Below are positions 10,107 to 22,334 of a stretch of 64,000 bases of DNA, piece by piece. Under the pieces are notes generated by a model. It was not told the origin of the DNA. It saw nothing but the letters and a program-made list of their open reading frames with translations, and made no database searches. Source of the stretch: Solenopsis invicta (taxonomy: Eukaryota > Arthropoda > Insecta > Hymenoptera > Formicidae). Position numbers and translations under genes: made by a program. The stretch's first letter is position 1. Each line of letters starts with the position of its first letter. The DNA lies in NCBI RefSeq assembly GCF_016802725.1, contig NC_052669.1:10811770-10875769 (forward strand). The letters are read 5' to 3'.

Positions 10107-10734
10107 TTAGCTTAGCCTGTCAACGCAATGCAATATCAAAAAGGTTAACCTCTTCAATAATACCTCTTCAAACTGTTACCACACTGTTACCACACTTTTA
10201 TTCTAATTTCGAAATACATACAATTTATTAATTCCCTAAATTTCTACCTTTTCGCTATCACGGCTGATGGCGAAAAAGTTCACGTGAAAAAGTTCATATT
10301 TCCGCTCATGAGTGAGTTACATGATCCCGTGGAATTGATCGTGCAATTCACGTGAAAATCTTTACTATTGAAGTTAATGGAGAAATTTTTCACTTTTCAC
10401 GTTTCCGCTATAGGGAAAAAGTTTCATGATCGACCCCCTAATCTGAAAGATTATAAGTATTGTTTGTTTTATCTCTCGGGAGTTGCTCGGAGTCGTTCCG
10501 AACGAACCCAGCAAACTTGCTAGTGTTCTTTTAGGCAGAAGTTATATAGAAGGCAATCAGGGTGAAAATTTAGTTTTGTTTTATTACCTACCGTTAGAGC
10601 AGTTCAAGGTCCGTGGATTGGCGTTGGAGGGGAAGGAAGGTCGTTGCATAGCCGCCATTTTCGAGACAGCAAGTCAGTGTTAGTGTACGTAGGTACTACA
10701 GCTATTAGTTGTGTGAGTGAGCGAGTGTGCAAGA
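10107..10734. other. No gene; one arm of a larger inverted repeat
   Basis: The block at about 10597-10660 (CAAGGTCCGTGGATTGGCGT) recurs inverted at about 11300-11366, so the interval 10597-11366 seems to be one TIR element with two MITEs inside. The 66-codon frame here is not a recognisable protein. Confidence 0.5.
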
Positions 10735-10877
10735 CTGCGTTCAAAAATTCTACTCGTCGAGTAGAGTAACTTTGAGTGACCAATCAGGATAAAGAAATCT
10801 AAGAAATCTCAAAATTTTTTCATCCTGATTGGTCACTTAAAGTTACTCTACCCGACGAGTAGAATTTTCGAACGCAG
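10735..10877. mobile_element. Foldback MITE (CTGCGTTC ends)
   Basis: CTGCGTTCAAAAATTCTACT mirrors the right end at 10877. The arms also contain GTGACCAATCAGGAT and its complement. Confidence 0.8.
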
Positions 10878-10891
10878 CCCAGTAAAAGTAT

Positions 10892-11257
10892 GTACAGTCG
10901 CCTGCATTATAGTTGCGACACTTTTCTTTCGATGCGTTTCTGAACGCGTAACTATAACGAGAGTTGAGAACATGATTGGTTCTTACTTGTGGATCTAACC
11001 AATTACGTTTGCCGCTCGATGAGAAAGGTTACATTCCAAAAACCATCGAAGAAAAAGTGTCGCAACTATAAAGGGCCTCGCACATGAAATGCATAACATA
11101 ACTTAAGCACAACATAAGACTGATGGACCAATGACCATCCAACATAAAGTCGCCATATTAATTTACATAAGATTCCTATTGGTTCAGAAGCTTTATGCTA
11201 CGTTTATGCTCTGTTATGCATTTTATGTGCGAGGCCCTTAATGCAGGCGACTGTACA
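10892..11257. mobile_element. TACAGTCG-family MITE, copy 3, with a nested MITE
   Basis: The outer ends GTACAGTCGCCTGCATTA and its mirror at 11257 are interrupted at 11073-11237 by a full GGGCCTCGCACATG-family MITE. Confidence 0.8.
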
Positions 11258-11534
11258 ATGCCAGGTTGCTGTTCTATGGCCACCGCCATTTTTGTTCCAC
11301 ATCGTTGAAGTGGATGCAACGACCTTTTTTCCCCTCCAACGCCAATCCACGGACCTTGGAGCAGTTGAGAACCATTTAGGTCCACTTAGAGTTGCCCTGT
11401 AACGCTCCCTCGCAAAACGACAGTTCTAGTCGGGTCCATTTGGATTACATAAAACAACTCGCATGTTTTGAAAAACGTAACACGCGAAAATGCAAAACAA
11501 AATAAGTGGACATGGCTATGGAGTAGACGTGTAA

Positions 11535-11795
11535 CATACCCATACAGCACAGAGAGATTGCAGGAACATTGCAAAATGATTTCATTGAAACATTGTAATA
11601 TTGCATTTTGATTGTGAAACATTGCTGCAACATTGCTGAAAGATTGCAGCAACATTAAGATGTCCGGTTTTGAAATATTGCATTGAAACATTCCATTTTT
11701 CCAAAATATTTACATAAATATTATTACATCACATAATTCCAATAAACAAAACAATATTTGTGTAACATTTTAAAAACATTTTTTGCAAAAAAAAA
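11535..11795 (-). repeat. Dispersed repeat, matches 57555-57820 inverted
   Basis: CCATACAGCACAGAGAGATT through ACATTTTTTGCAAAAAA is the reverse complement, with changes, of 57555-57820. It is rich in GCAACATT and ATATTGCA words. A third, partial copy lies at about 12590-12755. No coding function is recognised. Confidence 0.65.
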
Positions 11796-11814
11796 ATTTT
11801 GGGAATATTTTTTC

Positions 11815-11896
11815 GGAAATTTCCAAGCGGTCACCCATCCAAGTCGCGACTCTGGTGAACGTTGCTTGACCTCCGTGATCGCTGCGAACTGATTCC
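11815..11896 (-). repeat. 5S-rRNA-like module
   Basis: Read on the minus strand, it contains GATCACGGAGGTCAAGCA followed by ACTTGGATGGGTGACCGC and TTGGAAAT. These line up in order and spacing with the 3' two thirds of eukaryotic 5S rRNA, covering the internal-promoter A-box-like GGAAGCTAAGCA and C-box GGATGGGAGACCGCCTGG. A second copy is at 55150-55226 with matching flanks, so it belongs to a repeat and is not a normal 5S gene. It may be a Pol III promoter of a 5S-derived SINE. The 5' third of 5S is absent or unrecognisable. Confidence 0.55.
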
Positions 11897-11899
11897 TCA

Positions 11900-12600
11900 T
11901 GATGACTTGTGAACACTTGTTACTGATATGTGTATATAACTAGTAGTTCAGGTCAATATACGTTATCAAAAAAATGAAATATGTATAATTAAAGCACAAT
12001 ATTTATATAAACAAATATAAAATTATAGTTTTTTTTACTAATTTTGCAAATGCAGAATAGCATCTGGAATAACTTTTCTGTTATTTGTTTAAATAAGATG
12101 CAATTAGAAAATATATATCAATATAATACAATAACTAAATTAAATATAAAAAAATTTTTATTAAAAAAACAATTAAAAAATAATGTTTGTTCATTGGGCT
12201 GTAGATCGAGGTTTCTTCATATATGGACCTATTTCATCTATTGATATAAATATTTATGTTTCTTAACAATACTATGAGGCACACAGCACCACCGGACCGC
12301 ATGCTTTTTTCTAGACGTCTTAGAGTCAACATTTGAAGGATGTCTGCAGACGTTTATGCAAAGTTGATTTGCAATCAACTTTGAAAGCCTGACTTGGATG
12401 AGTCGACTTACAGTCGACATATGGACGGTTGTATTCTTAGGGAATGTAGAGATTCAGCGGAAAATTTAGTAACGTCGCCCGACCTTAGTTTGCTAAATGC
12501 GGATGAATAATTATGGATGAGTTAAATTAATATATTATTATACGCGAATATTCTGCTTTGGCTCTTTATTGCCACTACTTTATTAAAAAATTATGATATT
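11900..12600. other. No gene seen
   Basis: AT-rich. The stretch 11940-12030 resembles 55290-55345, the flank of the other 5S-like module. Nothing else is recognised. Confidence 0.5.
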
Positions 12601-12769
12601 GCAATGTTTCCGGAATATTACTGGCATATGCCATGCGATGTTGCAGGTATATTGTTAATTTATATTTCTGCAATGTCTCCGTAATATTGCATTGCAATCT
12701 GCAACATTGCAACGTTGCTGCAATGTTGCTGGAATTTTCTGTGCTGTATGGATATTGATTGTGAAAATT

Positions 12770-12974
12770 GTAAAATAAGTCGATTAACAACATCTCTTCT
12801 TAATCTAAAATGCTTTACAAATTTTATTTCACTATATTCAGAAATAACAGCTTCATAATTTTCTATGCAATGCCTATTATTGTCTTCATTTTTAAAAGAT
12901 AAAGAATCGAAAAATATTTCCTGGCCATTAAATGATATTTCCGATGAATCAAATGATGATAACGATGACAACAA
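12770..12974 (-). pseudogene. PIF/Harbinger transposase N-terminal relic
   Basis: From an ATG at 12974, about 70 codons read MLSSLSSFDSSEISFNG... and then IENYEAVISEYSEIKFVKHF and RLRRDVVNRLI. This matches the E..I..YSD..F..HFRLSR.....LI front region of Harbinger transposases as I know it. The frame then runs into the GCAACATT-type repeat (12590-12755) and no catalytic region follows. It is a truncated relic, perhaps from a different family than the one at 8395. Confidence 0.5.
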
Positions 12975-12997
12975 TATTTTATAAGTATAATAGTTAA

Positions 12998-13222
12998 GAG
13001 AGATATTTTGATTGTTGTTGTATCAAAACAAATTGAACAAAAATGCCTTCTACGGTCGCAGCTAGGTCTTCGTGCTTGTATTGTTTGTGTGATTTTATAT
13101 TGAACTTGAGGAAAGGATATAAAATTACACAAACAATACAAGCACAAAGATCTAGCTGCAACCGTAGAAGACATTCTTGTTTAATTTGTATTGATACAAC
13201 AACGGTCAAAATATCTCTCTTA
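12998..13222. repeat. Palindromic repeat plus partial third arm
   Basis: The arms around ACGGTCGCAGCTAGGTCTT and its mirror AGATCTAGCTGCAACCGT pair at about 13110. One further arm copy follows at about 13430-13560. Several small open frames here are the two arms read as text and are not genes. Confidence 0.7.
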
Positions 13223-13599
13223 ATTATTAACTAATATTTTATAACTTTGATACTCTTGTACCGATTTAATAATAAACATAATATAAAAATTAACAATAAA
13301 AGAATTCAATTAACAATAAACAAAATGCATGCAAATCTGTTACAAAGTTCGCATGTACATCGCGCGCAAAATTTGCCAGCAAAAAATGTTATCTGGGAAC
13401 TGAAAATTAATTTGGCGCGCAGTTCATTGAACTTGAAGAAAGTATATAAAATGAATAAAATCACATAGACAATATAAGCACAAAGACCTAGCTACGACCG
13501 TAGTAGGCATTCTTGTTCAATTTGTGTTAATACAGCAACGATCAAAATATTTCTCTCTATTACTTAAAAAAAAAAATTGTTTGATGTAAAACGGAGTAC

Positions 13600-13911
13600 G
13601 TATCCACTAATTTTAACGTTTTTGAAAAAGTTTAATGCAAAAATTTTTTAAATGTTTTTTTCTTATTGTTTTGCTCATTTATGCTTCGTTAAAAAAAACG
13701 TTTCTTTAATGTTTAATAAACGTTTTCTTTAAATGTTTAAAAAAACGTTTTTATAATATTTAAAAAACATTTTTTAACGTTAAAATAAACATTTTTTTAA
13801 TACAAAAGAGCACTTAATCCATCATTCTTAACGTTTTCATAAATGTTTTAAAAAATGTTTTTTAAATACTTTTAAAAATATTTTTTAAATATTGTGTACT
13901 GGTTAAGATAT
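13600..13911. repeat. AACGTTTTT-rich repeat, inverted match to 54785-55090
   Basis: TTTGCTCATTTATGCTTCGT (about 13672) and the A/T-rich words around it recur inverted at about 54995-55020. The block ends AATATTGTGTACTGGTTAAG, like the end of the element at 54779-57371. No gene. Confidence 0.65.
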
Positions 13912-14375
13912 TACGCATTTTTTTTCTTTGATTTTACTGCGATCTTATATCTTATTCATCCTTGTTTATTCATAATTTTGTTTTTGGAAAATGTAAAAGA
14001 ATGGACGAGGAAGATTTATTACTGCTTATAGTAATATAAATCTAGTACACGTAGAACGTTGGTTCTTTTGTTAAAATGGCTGATCTATATTACTTTTTGA
14101 TTGGTCAGTTATAACATAATTTAAGTTATAAGTCGTAAGATATGGAAATTTACCATCTGTTCTGTCACTGACTACTGACTTATGATTGTCTTATGACGCA
14201 CTAAAAACTCGTTATAACTATAGTTTCCGACTTCTGACTTATTACTTATAGCTTATTATAGAAAGCTTATTGCATTTGTAATTATAGCGCTGTCGAGTGC
14301 AGCAGGTTAATGACGCCATATGATGGAATCATTCAATCGGAATTTAAAATAGAGCAAGTGACGTCATTAATCTAA
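13912..14375. other. No gene seen
   Basis: Non-coding. It contains faded palindromic words similar to those at 1555-1680 (CTTATTATAGAAAGCTTATT). Confidence 0.5.
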
Positions 14376-14867
14376 CTTGGGGTGTATTTCGAAAGTTCTA
14401 TCAAAAATATCCCTTTTAATAATAAAGTTGGTAACACTGTAACTAACTACGCTATGTTCCGTAATAAAAGTTGAGTTTGTGATTTTGTTAGCTTGCAGAG
14501 ACCATCAGAGAAGTTAGTTTAATTTCTTGTAATTTAATTATTTATAAAATAATTTTAATGACGTATTATTTATTAAAATAATTCTAATCATGTATTATTA
14601 AAATAATATTTAGTAACTGTTACGTCTGGCAAAAAAGAAATTTTATTTTTCCGCGCCATCCGTACTAATAATAGCCTAATTAAAATCCGGAAACATCCTC
14701 CGATCAATTAGATAAATTCTATATCAGCATCATAAATCGATATCGCTCGATTTCAAATCTCATACGGCTTGGCTACATCGCGGTGCCGCCCCCTCGACAC
14801 GCAACACCCGCGAGCGTCCATCGGCGCGAGACAAACATCGTGCGTGCCGACCCCTCGGCTCGCGACC

Positions 14868-15009
14868 GGGGTGCGCACGATTGGACACCGCACGATTGGA
14901 CACCACCACTCACAGCGGCTGATTCCTAGAGTTTTTCCGTTGGTTTGGTTAGATAAGTCAAGATGATTGGTTGGTGTCCAATCGTGCTGTGTCCAAAAGA
15001 GTGTCACCC
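14868..15009. mobile_element. 141-bp MITE, subfamily 1, copy 3 (inverted)
   Basis: Reverse-complement orientation relative to 7418-7558, with ends GGGTGCGCACG and GTGTCACCC. Confidence 0.85.
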
Positions 15010-15550
15010 CTCGCGACCCCCTCTAATACCGCCAAGCTCCGCACTTTGGAATTCTATTCATCTTTCCAATTTAATATAAAATATTAGAAACGGCAAATTT
15101 ATAATTATCAAAACGTGATCCACTCATGAACGCTTCCTACTGCTGCGCCATGCAACTTTGATCAAAACAACTCTAAAATCGCGGCCAATAAAAATGCCAA
15201 ACGATTTTGAATCAATTAATTCCTTACGAATAATAATGAAACCTTAAATTTTTAAATGGAAACTACTGCGTGTGCTTGGCGCTATCGCCTCGCACACTCT
15301 CAATTATAATATAATTTTTATTAAATTTTATTAATTTTCTGAGCACTAGATTTCGCGTCAGGGCTTGATATGCGGTGCCCCCGCGAGTCGCGATTCCCGG
15401 AGAAGTCTACAAGCGCCTCGCGCAAACTATAGGCGCAAGCCGCACGGTCGCGGAGCGGGGCGGGCTTCTAAGGGCCACACGAAAAACTATCACTCCGAAT
15501 TTTCCGCGAACCTGACGAATCGTCCCACGACACCTCTTGCCCATATCCTT

Positions 15551-15605
15551 GCCTATATAAGGAGCAAAATCGGAGCTCGAAATTCAGATCAGTCTTGTTG
15601 GTCGA
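15551..15605 (+). promoter_or_regulatory. TATA box and initiator of the LTR-like element
   Basis: CCTATATAAGG (about 15552-15562) is followed about 30 bases downstream by ATCAGTCTTG, an arthropod-type TCAGT initiator, at about 15589. This arrangement places a start site inside the element, as expected of an LTR in plus orientation. Confidence 0.6.
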
Positions 15606-15835
15606 GCGAGAATCGCTGCCATCGGCGACCGACAACGTGCAGACCTCCAGGTACGATCTCAGCGACGGGTAGGTCTTACTCCTGACGAAGACGTTGGTCT
15701 TCGGAGTGGTCCCGGTCAAATCGCCTTTTTCCTACTCTCCCCCTCCCACCAGAGATCCAGAGGGTTGAACCACACTTAGCATTAGCTAGAGCGTGGCCTC
15801 ACTCGTTTCTCCGTCCTTTCCACCGTCACCCTGGC

Positions 15836-15992
15836 ATCGAGGAAGATTCGCTAACGCGACTCCTCGGCTTCCTCCATCCTTCTCTCTTCCTTCCCCACCG
15901 AAGAAGATTCGCTTACGCAACTCTTCGGCGTTCTCCCTCTCTTCCCCTCCCGCAGCACCGAAGAAGATTCGCTAACGCGACTCTTCGGCGTC
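15836..15992 (+). repeat. Three hairpin repeats in the LTR-like element
   Basis: Three copies, spaced about 60 bp apart, of a unit with stem CCGAAGA...TCTTCGG (first copy GAGGAAG...CTCCTCGG) and loop AGATTCGCTAACGCGAC. Stems are kept in each copy. The spacers are CT-rich. Confidence 0.75.
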
Positions 15993-17469
15993 TTTCCATC
16001 CTCTCTCTCTCTCTCTCTCTCTCTACCTGGACCCGAAGTTTTCTCCTAGACGTCCTCTACCAGCAGTAAGGCATTCTAACGGGTATCTACTCCGACCCAG
16101 CGGATTCGTCTCTCACAACGTATTTTCAATTGGTTCTCAATCATTAATAATTTGTCTCATTAAAATTCGTAGATCACTCACACTGACCTCTCTCTATCAA
16201 TCGCTATCGCTTTAAAATCGATTCTTCAGAAAACCGGTAAGTCATCTGCTCATTCTAACATTCACGTGGCAATCCTTCTCTCATATTAACTCAACCATGT
16301 CTCTCTTGAAGCACATATGGGCAAACGTAAGGCACACCGCGCGTACGCCGGCGGTAGAAAACGTTTTTTCCGAAAAATGATGCGGGAGCTCCACGCATTC
16401 GGAGAGTTTGACCGTTCAGCGTTTCCACCCTCGCGTCTAAGCCCCCTACCCTCACCGGTGGAAGCTTTGAACACCGACTACCGATCAAGGCCGGACTTGA
16501 GCGGAGGTGAACCTCACCGTTAACGCCTTTGCCGTTAGGCCCAACGAAGACCTCACGACCAGACCCTGCGGCAACTCGCAAATGCAGTCTCGAGCTTTGA
16601 GAGGCGCCGGCCTGCACGGAAAACCACAGATTTTGCTTCAGTTCGTATTATGACTCGGCTCTTGCCCCTGTCCATCGCCGCCAGGAAACCGACCGCAGAA
16701 ACTCCGGTACTGATCTCGCAAAGATTACCGGCCATTGTAAAGGACGTAGTAATTAAATTAATCATAACTAAGGATCGGCACGGGAACATCCGCTTTACCC
16801 GCAGTCAAACTATGTAACCACCGTTCAACTTCTTTGTATGTAATCACGTAAATATATATACATATTTAATCTAACAATCACACGCGTGTCACTGTTATTT
16901 AAGCCCACGCCAAGCTCAATCACGCATTTCAAATCTCCTTCCATTACAATGAAATTCTATTAGAACTTTCCAAATTCACTGCTTATTTATTACATAAATA
17001 CATGTACTCTCCCAGAACATCTCCTCTCCTTGCATAAATCAATTGTCGTGTATCGGGGCGTGTTATCGCACGATTCCGAGCCGCGACTGGTGACAGCTGC
17101 CTTAATACCAAAAACCAAAGAAACCCACGTCCCGGATCGCAAGCCGCGGACGCAACAGTAACAATAATTTTTATTTAAAAATAAGAATTATAAGCAAAAG
17201 ATGGATTTCCAAAAATTTCGTGAAGCTAAAAATCTCAAGTTCTGATTAATTTTAAATTATTAATTGTAAGTAAATTAGATTATATCCGTTTGTGTGCACT
17301 AATAGTGCATGATAAAATTTATTCTGTTTAAGTAGTTGGAGAGGCTACAGTAGCTTAGCTGGCATGCTTATAAATGTTAGTCTTTTTATTAAATATTATA
17401 ATAATATAATTTCATACTTCTTTCATACAAAATAAAATAAGATTTTTAAAAAATCATATCAATATTGGC

Positions 17470-20400
17470 TAGAGACCCTATAGTAAACAGAGATGCGCCA
17501 ACAGTCACGTGATCGTAATATTTCTCTGATTGGCTAGTTTTTCGCACGTAATTTAAACTCGCGTAGCTTTGTAGTGCGACTACTGTCAACATTGATTCTT
17601 GCGAAAAAAAGTAGTAAGTCATCCTTTTTAATGTTTTTTGAATACATTATTATTTCTTTGCATACTTTATATAGATTTTACATTCACGATGCCAACCTGT
17701 TGTACTGCATATCGTTGTAATAATAATAGCAATAAAGGTTATGCCTGCTTTAATTTTCCATCGGATGCAGATCTTTGTAAGAAATGGGTAATTGCTTTAA
17801 ATAAAAGTTCCGAATGGCAACCCACACCTTCGCAACGAATTTGTGAAGTAAGCATTTTGAATTAATCTCCATTAATGCATTTCCAGATGTAAAGGAAATA
17901 TAAAAAGCTCTTGACAGCTAGAGTTTATAATTAATATTTATCCTATTTTTCAGTTTTGTAATATTTTTTTATTCAGGTACATTTCGATCGAAAAGACATA
18001 GCGTTCATCGCTAAAAGGAAACAAGTATGTAAAGATGCCGTACCACGTTACTTCTGTACATGTCCATATACTCATACCGATCACTGCCCATTATTAAAGA
18101 GTCCTATTTCGACAAAGCAATTATTGACAGAATTCAATATAAATATAAATCAAAATGAATTAGACACGGATATTAATCTTAATGAATCTGACATAAATTC
18201 AAGACAACCTTTAATGTCTAAGATAAAAGCTTTATCAACAGAAAATGAAAATTTAAAATTAAAATTAAATGCAACATGTGTAATTCAAAATAGCAAAATA
18301 AATGCTCAAAATATTAAACTGAAAGAAGCTATTGCGGATAATAAAGCTTTAAAGAAACAACTTGAGAGACTCACTCGACAGACTATTAATTCATCAGCCA
18401 ATAAATTACCGTACAAATCAAGAGCATATAAATATTCTGATGAATCTATTATAAAAGGGTTAAATCTTTGGACTGCATGTGGTACAACCAGATATAATCG
18501 TGTTCGAAAAACACTTTGTGTTGAACTGCCATCGACAAGAACACTTCAAACTAAAGTTAAAAATATTCCATTTAATTCGGGAATTTTGGAAGAAATTTTT
18601 TCGTGTCTTGAAAATAAAATTAATAATATGGAAGAAAAAAGTAAGCTTTGTTGCCTTGTCTTTGACGAAATGTCCATAGAACCTAAAATTGAGTATGATC
18701 CAGGTAGCGATTCAAATATAGGATACTGTACTCTTCCAAATCTTCCAATTGAGGCATCCAAGGCTTTATTATTTCTTGTTGGTGGAGTCTATAAAAGATA
18801 TAAACAAGTTTTGGCTTATCATTTTACATCAACTTCTATGGATAATATTGCTGCAAAGAACTTTATTTTAACTCTTTTAGAAAAATGTGAAATTTCTGGC
18901 CTCCGAGTATTTGTAATAGTTTGTGACATGGGAAACAGAGGTATTTTAAATCAGCTGGGCTTCAGTTGCCGAAAAGATGATATCCAATACAGCATTCAAC
19001 ATCCTTTTAATATAAAAGAAAAATTATTTGCTTTACCCGATGTAGTTCATGTGTTTAAAAATCTAAAAAAAATGCTTATAAAGAGTGAGATTATTACTCT
19101 TCCTTTAGAGTTAGTTCGTGAATATGGTTTATCAACAGGAACAATAGACATGAATTTAATTGAATGGCTTGATCAACAGCAATCTGAAATGGGATTAAAG
19201 TTTGCACCAAAACTGAAGAAGAAGAATATTAGGGCAAATCATTTTAACAAAATGAAGGTTTCTACTGCAACTTCAGTATTGAATGAACAGACAGCAGGTG
19301 CTCTTTTCCGATTTAGTCAACTACATCAAGATTCAATTATGGAAACAACAGCTTGGTTTGTGTTGATTTTGCGACATTGGTTTAAAATTGTAACGTCCAG
19401 AGATAGACGTTTTGCTCTCAGTTTGCATAACATGGATGCTTATACAACTTCCATTAAAATCATTCAACTAGTAAAAAATATATTTCAATATGCAGATTTT
19501 GGAAGTAGTTGGAAAGTAACGCAGTCTCATGTAATAATGTGCTGTGATTGTATACTAGAAATTCAAAATTACCTTCTGCATGAGAAATTTTTTGAATTTG
19601 TATACCTCGGTAATCTAACTCAAGATTCAGTTGAAAATAAATTCTCTCAAATCCGAGCAAGTTGTTCTAAGCCCACAGCAAGAGATTTCAAGTATCGCCT
19701 TAAAAATTTGAGTATATCTGGAGAAGCCGCTCGTATTTCTAATTCTAGTTATGACCATGATGACAGTCCTACATTGATCAATATTATACAAAGATTTGAA
19801 AAGCCAGTTACAAAAAAAATACTGAAATTACTGTCGAATTACCAAAATTGCAAAATTGTCCGTCCTTATCTTTAAAAGAAGAGGAAATCTTGTACAAGAT
19901 GTGTGGATATGTTGTCCATAAGTTGCAATCAAAGATAAAATGTAATGTATGCTATAATAGTTTATTACACTGGGGACTTGTAGATCATCCCAAAGCTGGA
20001 CTTTTACTTGTATGTGAATTTGTATAAGATGCATTAGTGCGAGTATCTGATGAAGTATATCAGATTCTTCATGGCGCAGAATTAATTCTAATGGCTTCTC
20101 AGAATGTATTTAAAGATTTAGAAGAGTCACTAAAAAATATTTTGGAATGTCATTTAATAAAAGAATTATCTTCATTTCCATTATCTACATGTCACGACCA
20201 AAGACAAATATTAATTTCAAGATTTCTTAATATGCGATTACATCAATTATCACATTGTCAAGAAAGTAATAGGAATACTGCTTTCGCTAGTAAGAGCATG
20301 GGTTCAAGATTACTTGCTGACTCTTTTAACCCACACCACAAATAGCTTTAACGTAAAGCGCAAATTTTTTATTTCAAATAGATATATTCTTTCACAATTG

Positions 20401-21323
20401 TGATATTTTATAAGTTTGATTTCTTTAAAGATTATTTTATACATTGTTAACTAGATTCTATATAGTAATTAAGGCTGATAGTTATATATATTAACAATAA
20501 GTAAACATTATCAAAGCGATATTCAAAAAGACAAAGCAATTTTTATATTGTTCTTCACAGATCTGTGATATTTACAAGATTTTACATTACATTTTTAGTT
20601 TATTTTATAAAACGTTAATATTTTACATTGCAAATTACATACTGATAGTTATATACTTTAACAATTAATAAATAAAATACTTCTGATGTGATAAGTATTT
20701 AAAAAACATTTTTATGTAAAAAAGCAATTTTTTTAAATGAATTGTTCTTTATTGTATTGTTCTTCATAATTCTATTTCTCGAATTTCAGTTTTTTCTTTT
20801 AATTTTTTTTTTTTTATGTTAACTACGTTCCATGTAAGACTGCTAATCATAGTTACATAACAATAGTTTAACACTAATATAGAAATGTGAAAAAGAAATA
20901 AATAAATATTTTTCTATTACATATTGTTTTTATACTTTATTATTTGTATATCAAAATTTAAAGTTAAATTTGAAATTTTATATATTTGTCCGAAAATCAT
21001 AATATAAAATTTTGTTAACAATATTAAACACATACAGTTCATTCTATTTTTAAGATATAGATAAAAATATTTTCAGGGTTTCTGTAACTTCAGTAATGAA
21101 TAAACAGTTTCTTTTTCATTTTAAATTCTAGTAATAATCATGATGACAGCTCTATATTGATCATTTTTTTAATTTATCCTGAATTTTCGTAAGAGACAAT
21201 GTTGACAGTAGTCGCACCTCATGGCTACGCGAGTTTAAATTACGTGCGAAAAACTCTAGCCAATCAGAGAAATATTACGATCACGTGACTGTTGGCGCAT
21301 CTCTGTTTACTATAGGGTCTCTA
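17470..21323 (+). mobile_element. P-superfamily transposon, complete ends
   Basis: The ends TAGAGACCCTATAGTAAACA and its mirror continue as inverted repeats for about 130 bp. An exact 8-bp duplication ATATTGGC lies at 17462-17469 and 21324-21331. Eight-base duplications and a THAP-domain transposase gene define the P superfamily. After the gene (20346-21190) there is only AT-rich sequence. Confidence 0.92.
17689..20345 (+). pseudogene. THAP9/P-element-like transposase, two exons, decayed
   Basis: DNA-binding transposase of the P superfamily. Exon 1 (17689-17847) encodes MPTCCTAYRCNNNSNKGYA..., a THAP zinc finger whose last cysteine and histidine (ICE|VHFD) are joined across a GT-AG intron at 17848-17976. 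Exon 2 from 17977 stays in frame and is open to 19875. It contains a coiled-coil-like stretch (about 18220-18390), LVFDEMSIEP, VCDMGNRGIL and DVVHVFKNLKK, all recognisable blocks of the RNase H-like core. Near 19830-19860 a frameshift moves the C-terminal region (LKEEEILYKMCGYVVHKL) to another frame, and a stop at 20025 breaks it again before the frame ends at 20345. The THAP and core parts are intact but the C terminus is broken, so activity is unlikely. Confidence 0.85.
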
Positions 21324-21649
21324 ATATTGGCAATATCAAAAAATTTATCTTACAAACAAACTTTGTAGTTAATTTTTAGTCTTTGGAAGTTCTTGTGCTC
21401 TTTAATTCCTATTTTAAAACCAAATTATTGTTAGTAAATAATATTTTAATCAATAATACATAATTACAATAATTTTCTAAATAATTAAAATACAAGAAAT
21501 TAAATTAACCTCTCTGCTGATATTTGCAAGCCAACAATAATCACAAATTTAACTTACATTACGGAACACAGCGTAGTTAGTTACAGTGTTACCAATTTTA
21601 TGATTAAAAAGACTATTTTCAATAGAACTTTCGGAATACACCCTTGGAT

Positions 21650-22334
21650 TGGATTAAAAGTCACTGCATGACTGTACTCGAATTACTCAAAAACGTGCTA
21701 TTAGTGATTGCGGGTGCGTTCAGTTATTTACTCTTATGAGAAATTCATACTGCGGGTTCAAAATAATTGTCAAAAAAGTATTAACATCAGTATGTACATA
21801 TAACTACAACCGGAAAACTTGTTATAGAATTTTTTATATTTTAAAATAATAAAATAATACAAAATAAAAAACTTTTTATAAAATTAATTATACACGCACA
21901 CATAAAATATTACACATTTATAGATGTGTTTGAAAACTGCATTATTATGATTATTAATCGTAATTAGTTGGCAAATAAGACATTTTTAATTTGCTAAAAC
22001 TCCGTAATAATTGCTTGCTGATGAAAGATTCACAAAAAATTAACAGATATCAATTCTGACAAATTTTCTTCTTTATTTTATTCATTGACATCCAAATTTT
22101 TACTTGTATCTTAATTTTTTTTACATTGCACGCATGTTATATGTATAAACAACATAAAACATTTTATTACAGATTATAAATTATTACACGTATTCTACGA
22201 TAATAAAACCAAAATAATCTGTATTATACATTATTGTATTCGATTTCAACAATTGCATATGCAATATATGCAATTGCAGCTGGGAAAAATTTTTGGTACA
22301 ATCATTACATACATATATTTTATTATACATATAC
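21650..22334. other. No gene seen
   Basis: AT-rich sequence without a recognisable frame or paired repeat. Confidence 0.6.

Larger units (their letters stand above)
14618..17157 (+). mobile_element. Probable solo LTR of about 2.4 kb
   Basis: It starts TGTTACGTC, ends GACGCAACA, and is flanked by an exact 5-bp duplication GTAAC (14613-14617, 17158-17162). It has no gag or pol, but it contains a TATA box and initiator (15554-15600), a CT-rich stretch and three hairpin repeats. TG...CA ends plus a 5-bp duplication and a promoter fit an LTR. The length is large for an LTR, and a TRIM-like or other non-coding retroelement is the alternative. One MITE (14868-15009) sits inside. Confidence 0.6.
14381..21642. 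mobile_element. TIR element (GGTGTATT ends) carrying two later insertions
   Basis: The ends GGTGTATTTCGAAAGTTCTA and its near mirror ending at 21642 continue as inverted repeats for about 200 bp (14381-14600 against 21425-21642). A 5-bp flank CTTGG is repeated at 14376-14380 and 21643-21647. Inside are the LTR-like element at 14618-17157 and the P element at 17470-21323. Without these, less than 1 kb remains, so it was a small non-autonomous element. I do not recognise its superfamily. Confidence 0.7.

Noticed and set aside
16286..16789. Small frames in the LTR-like element
   Set aside because: They are on both strands, overlapping, with no domain or start context.
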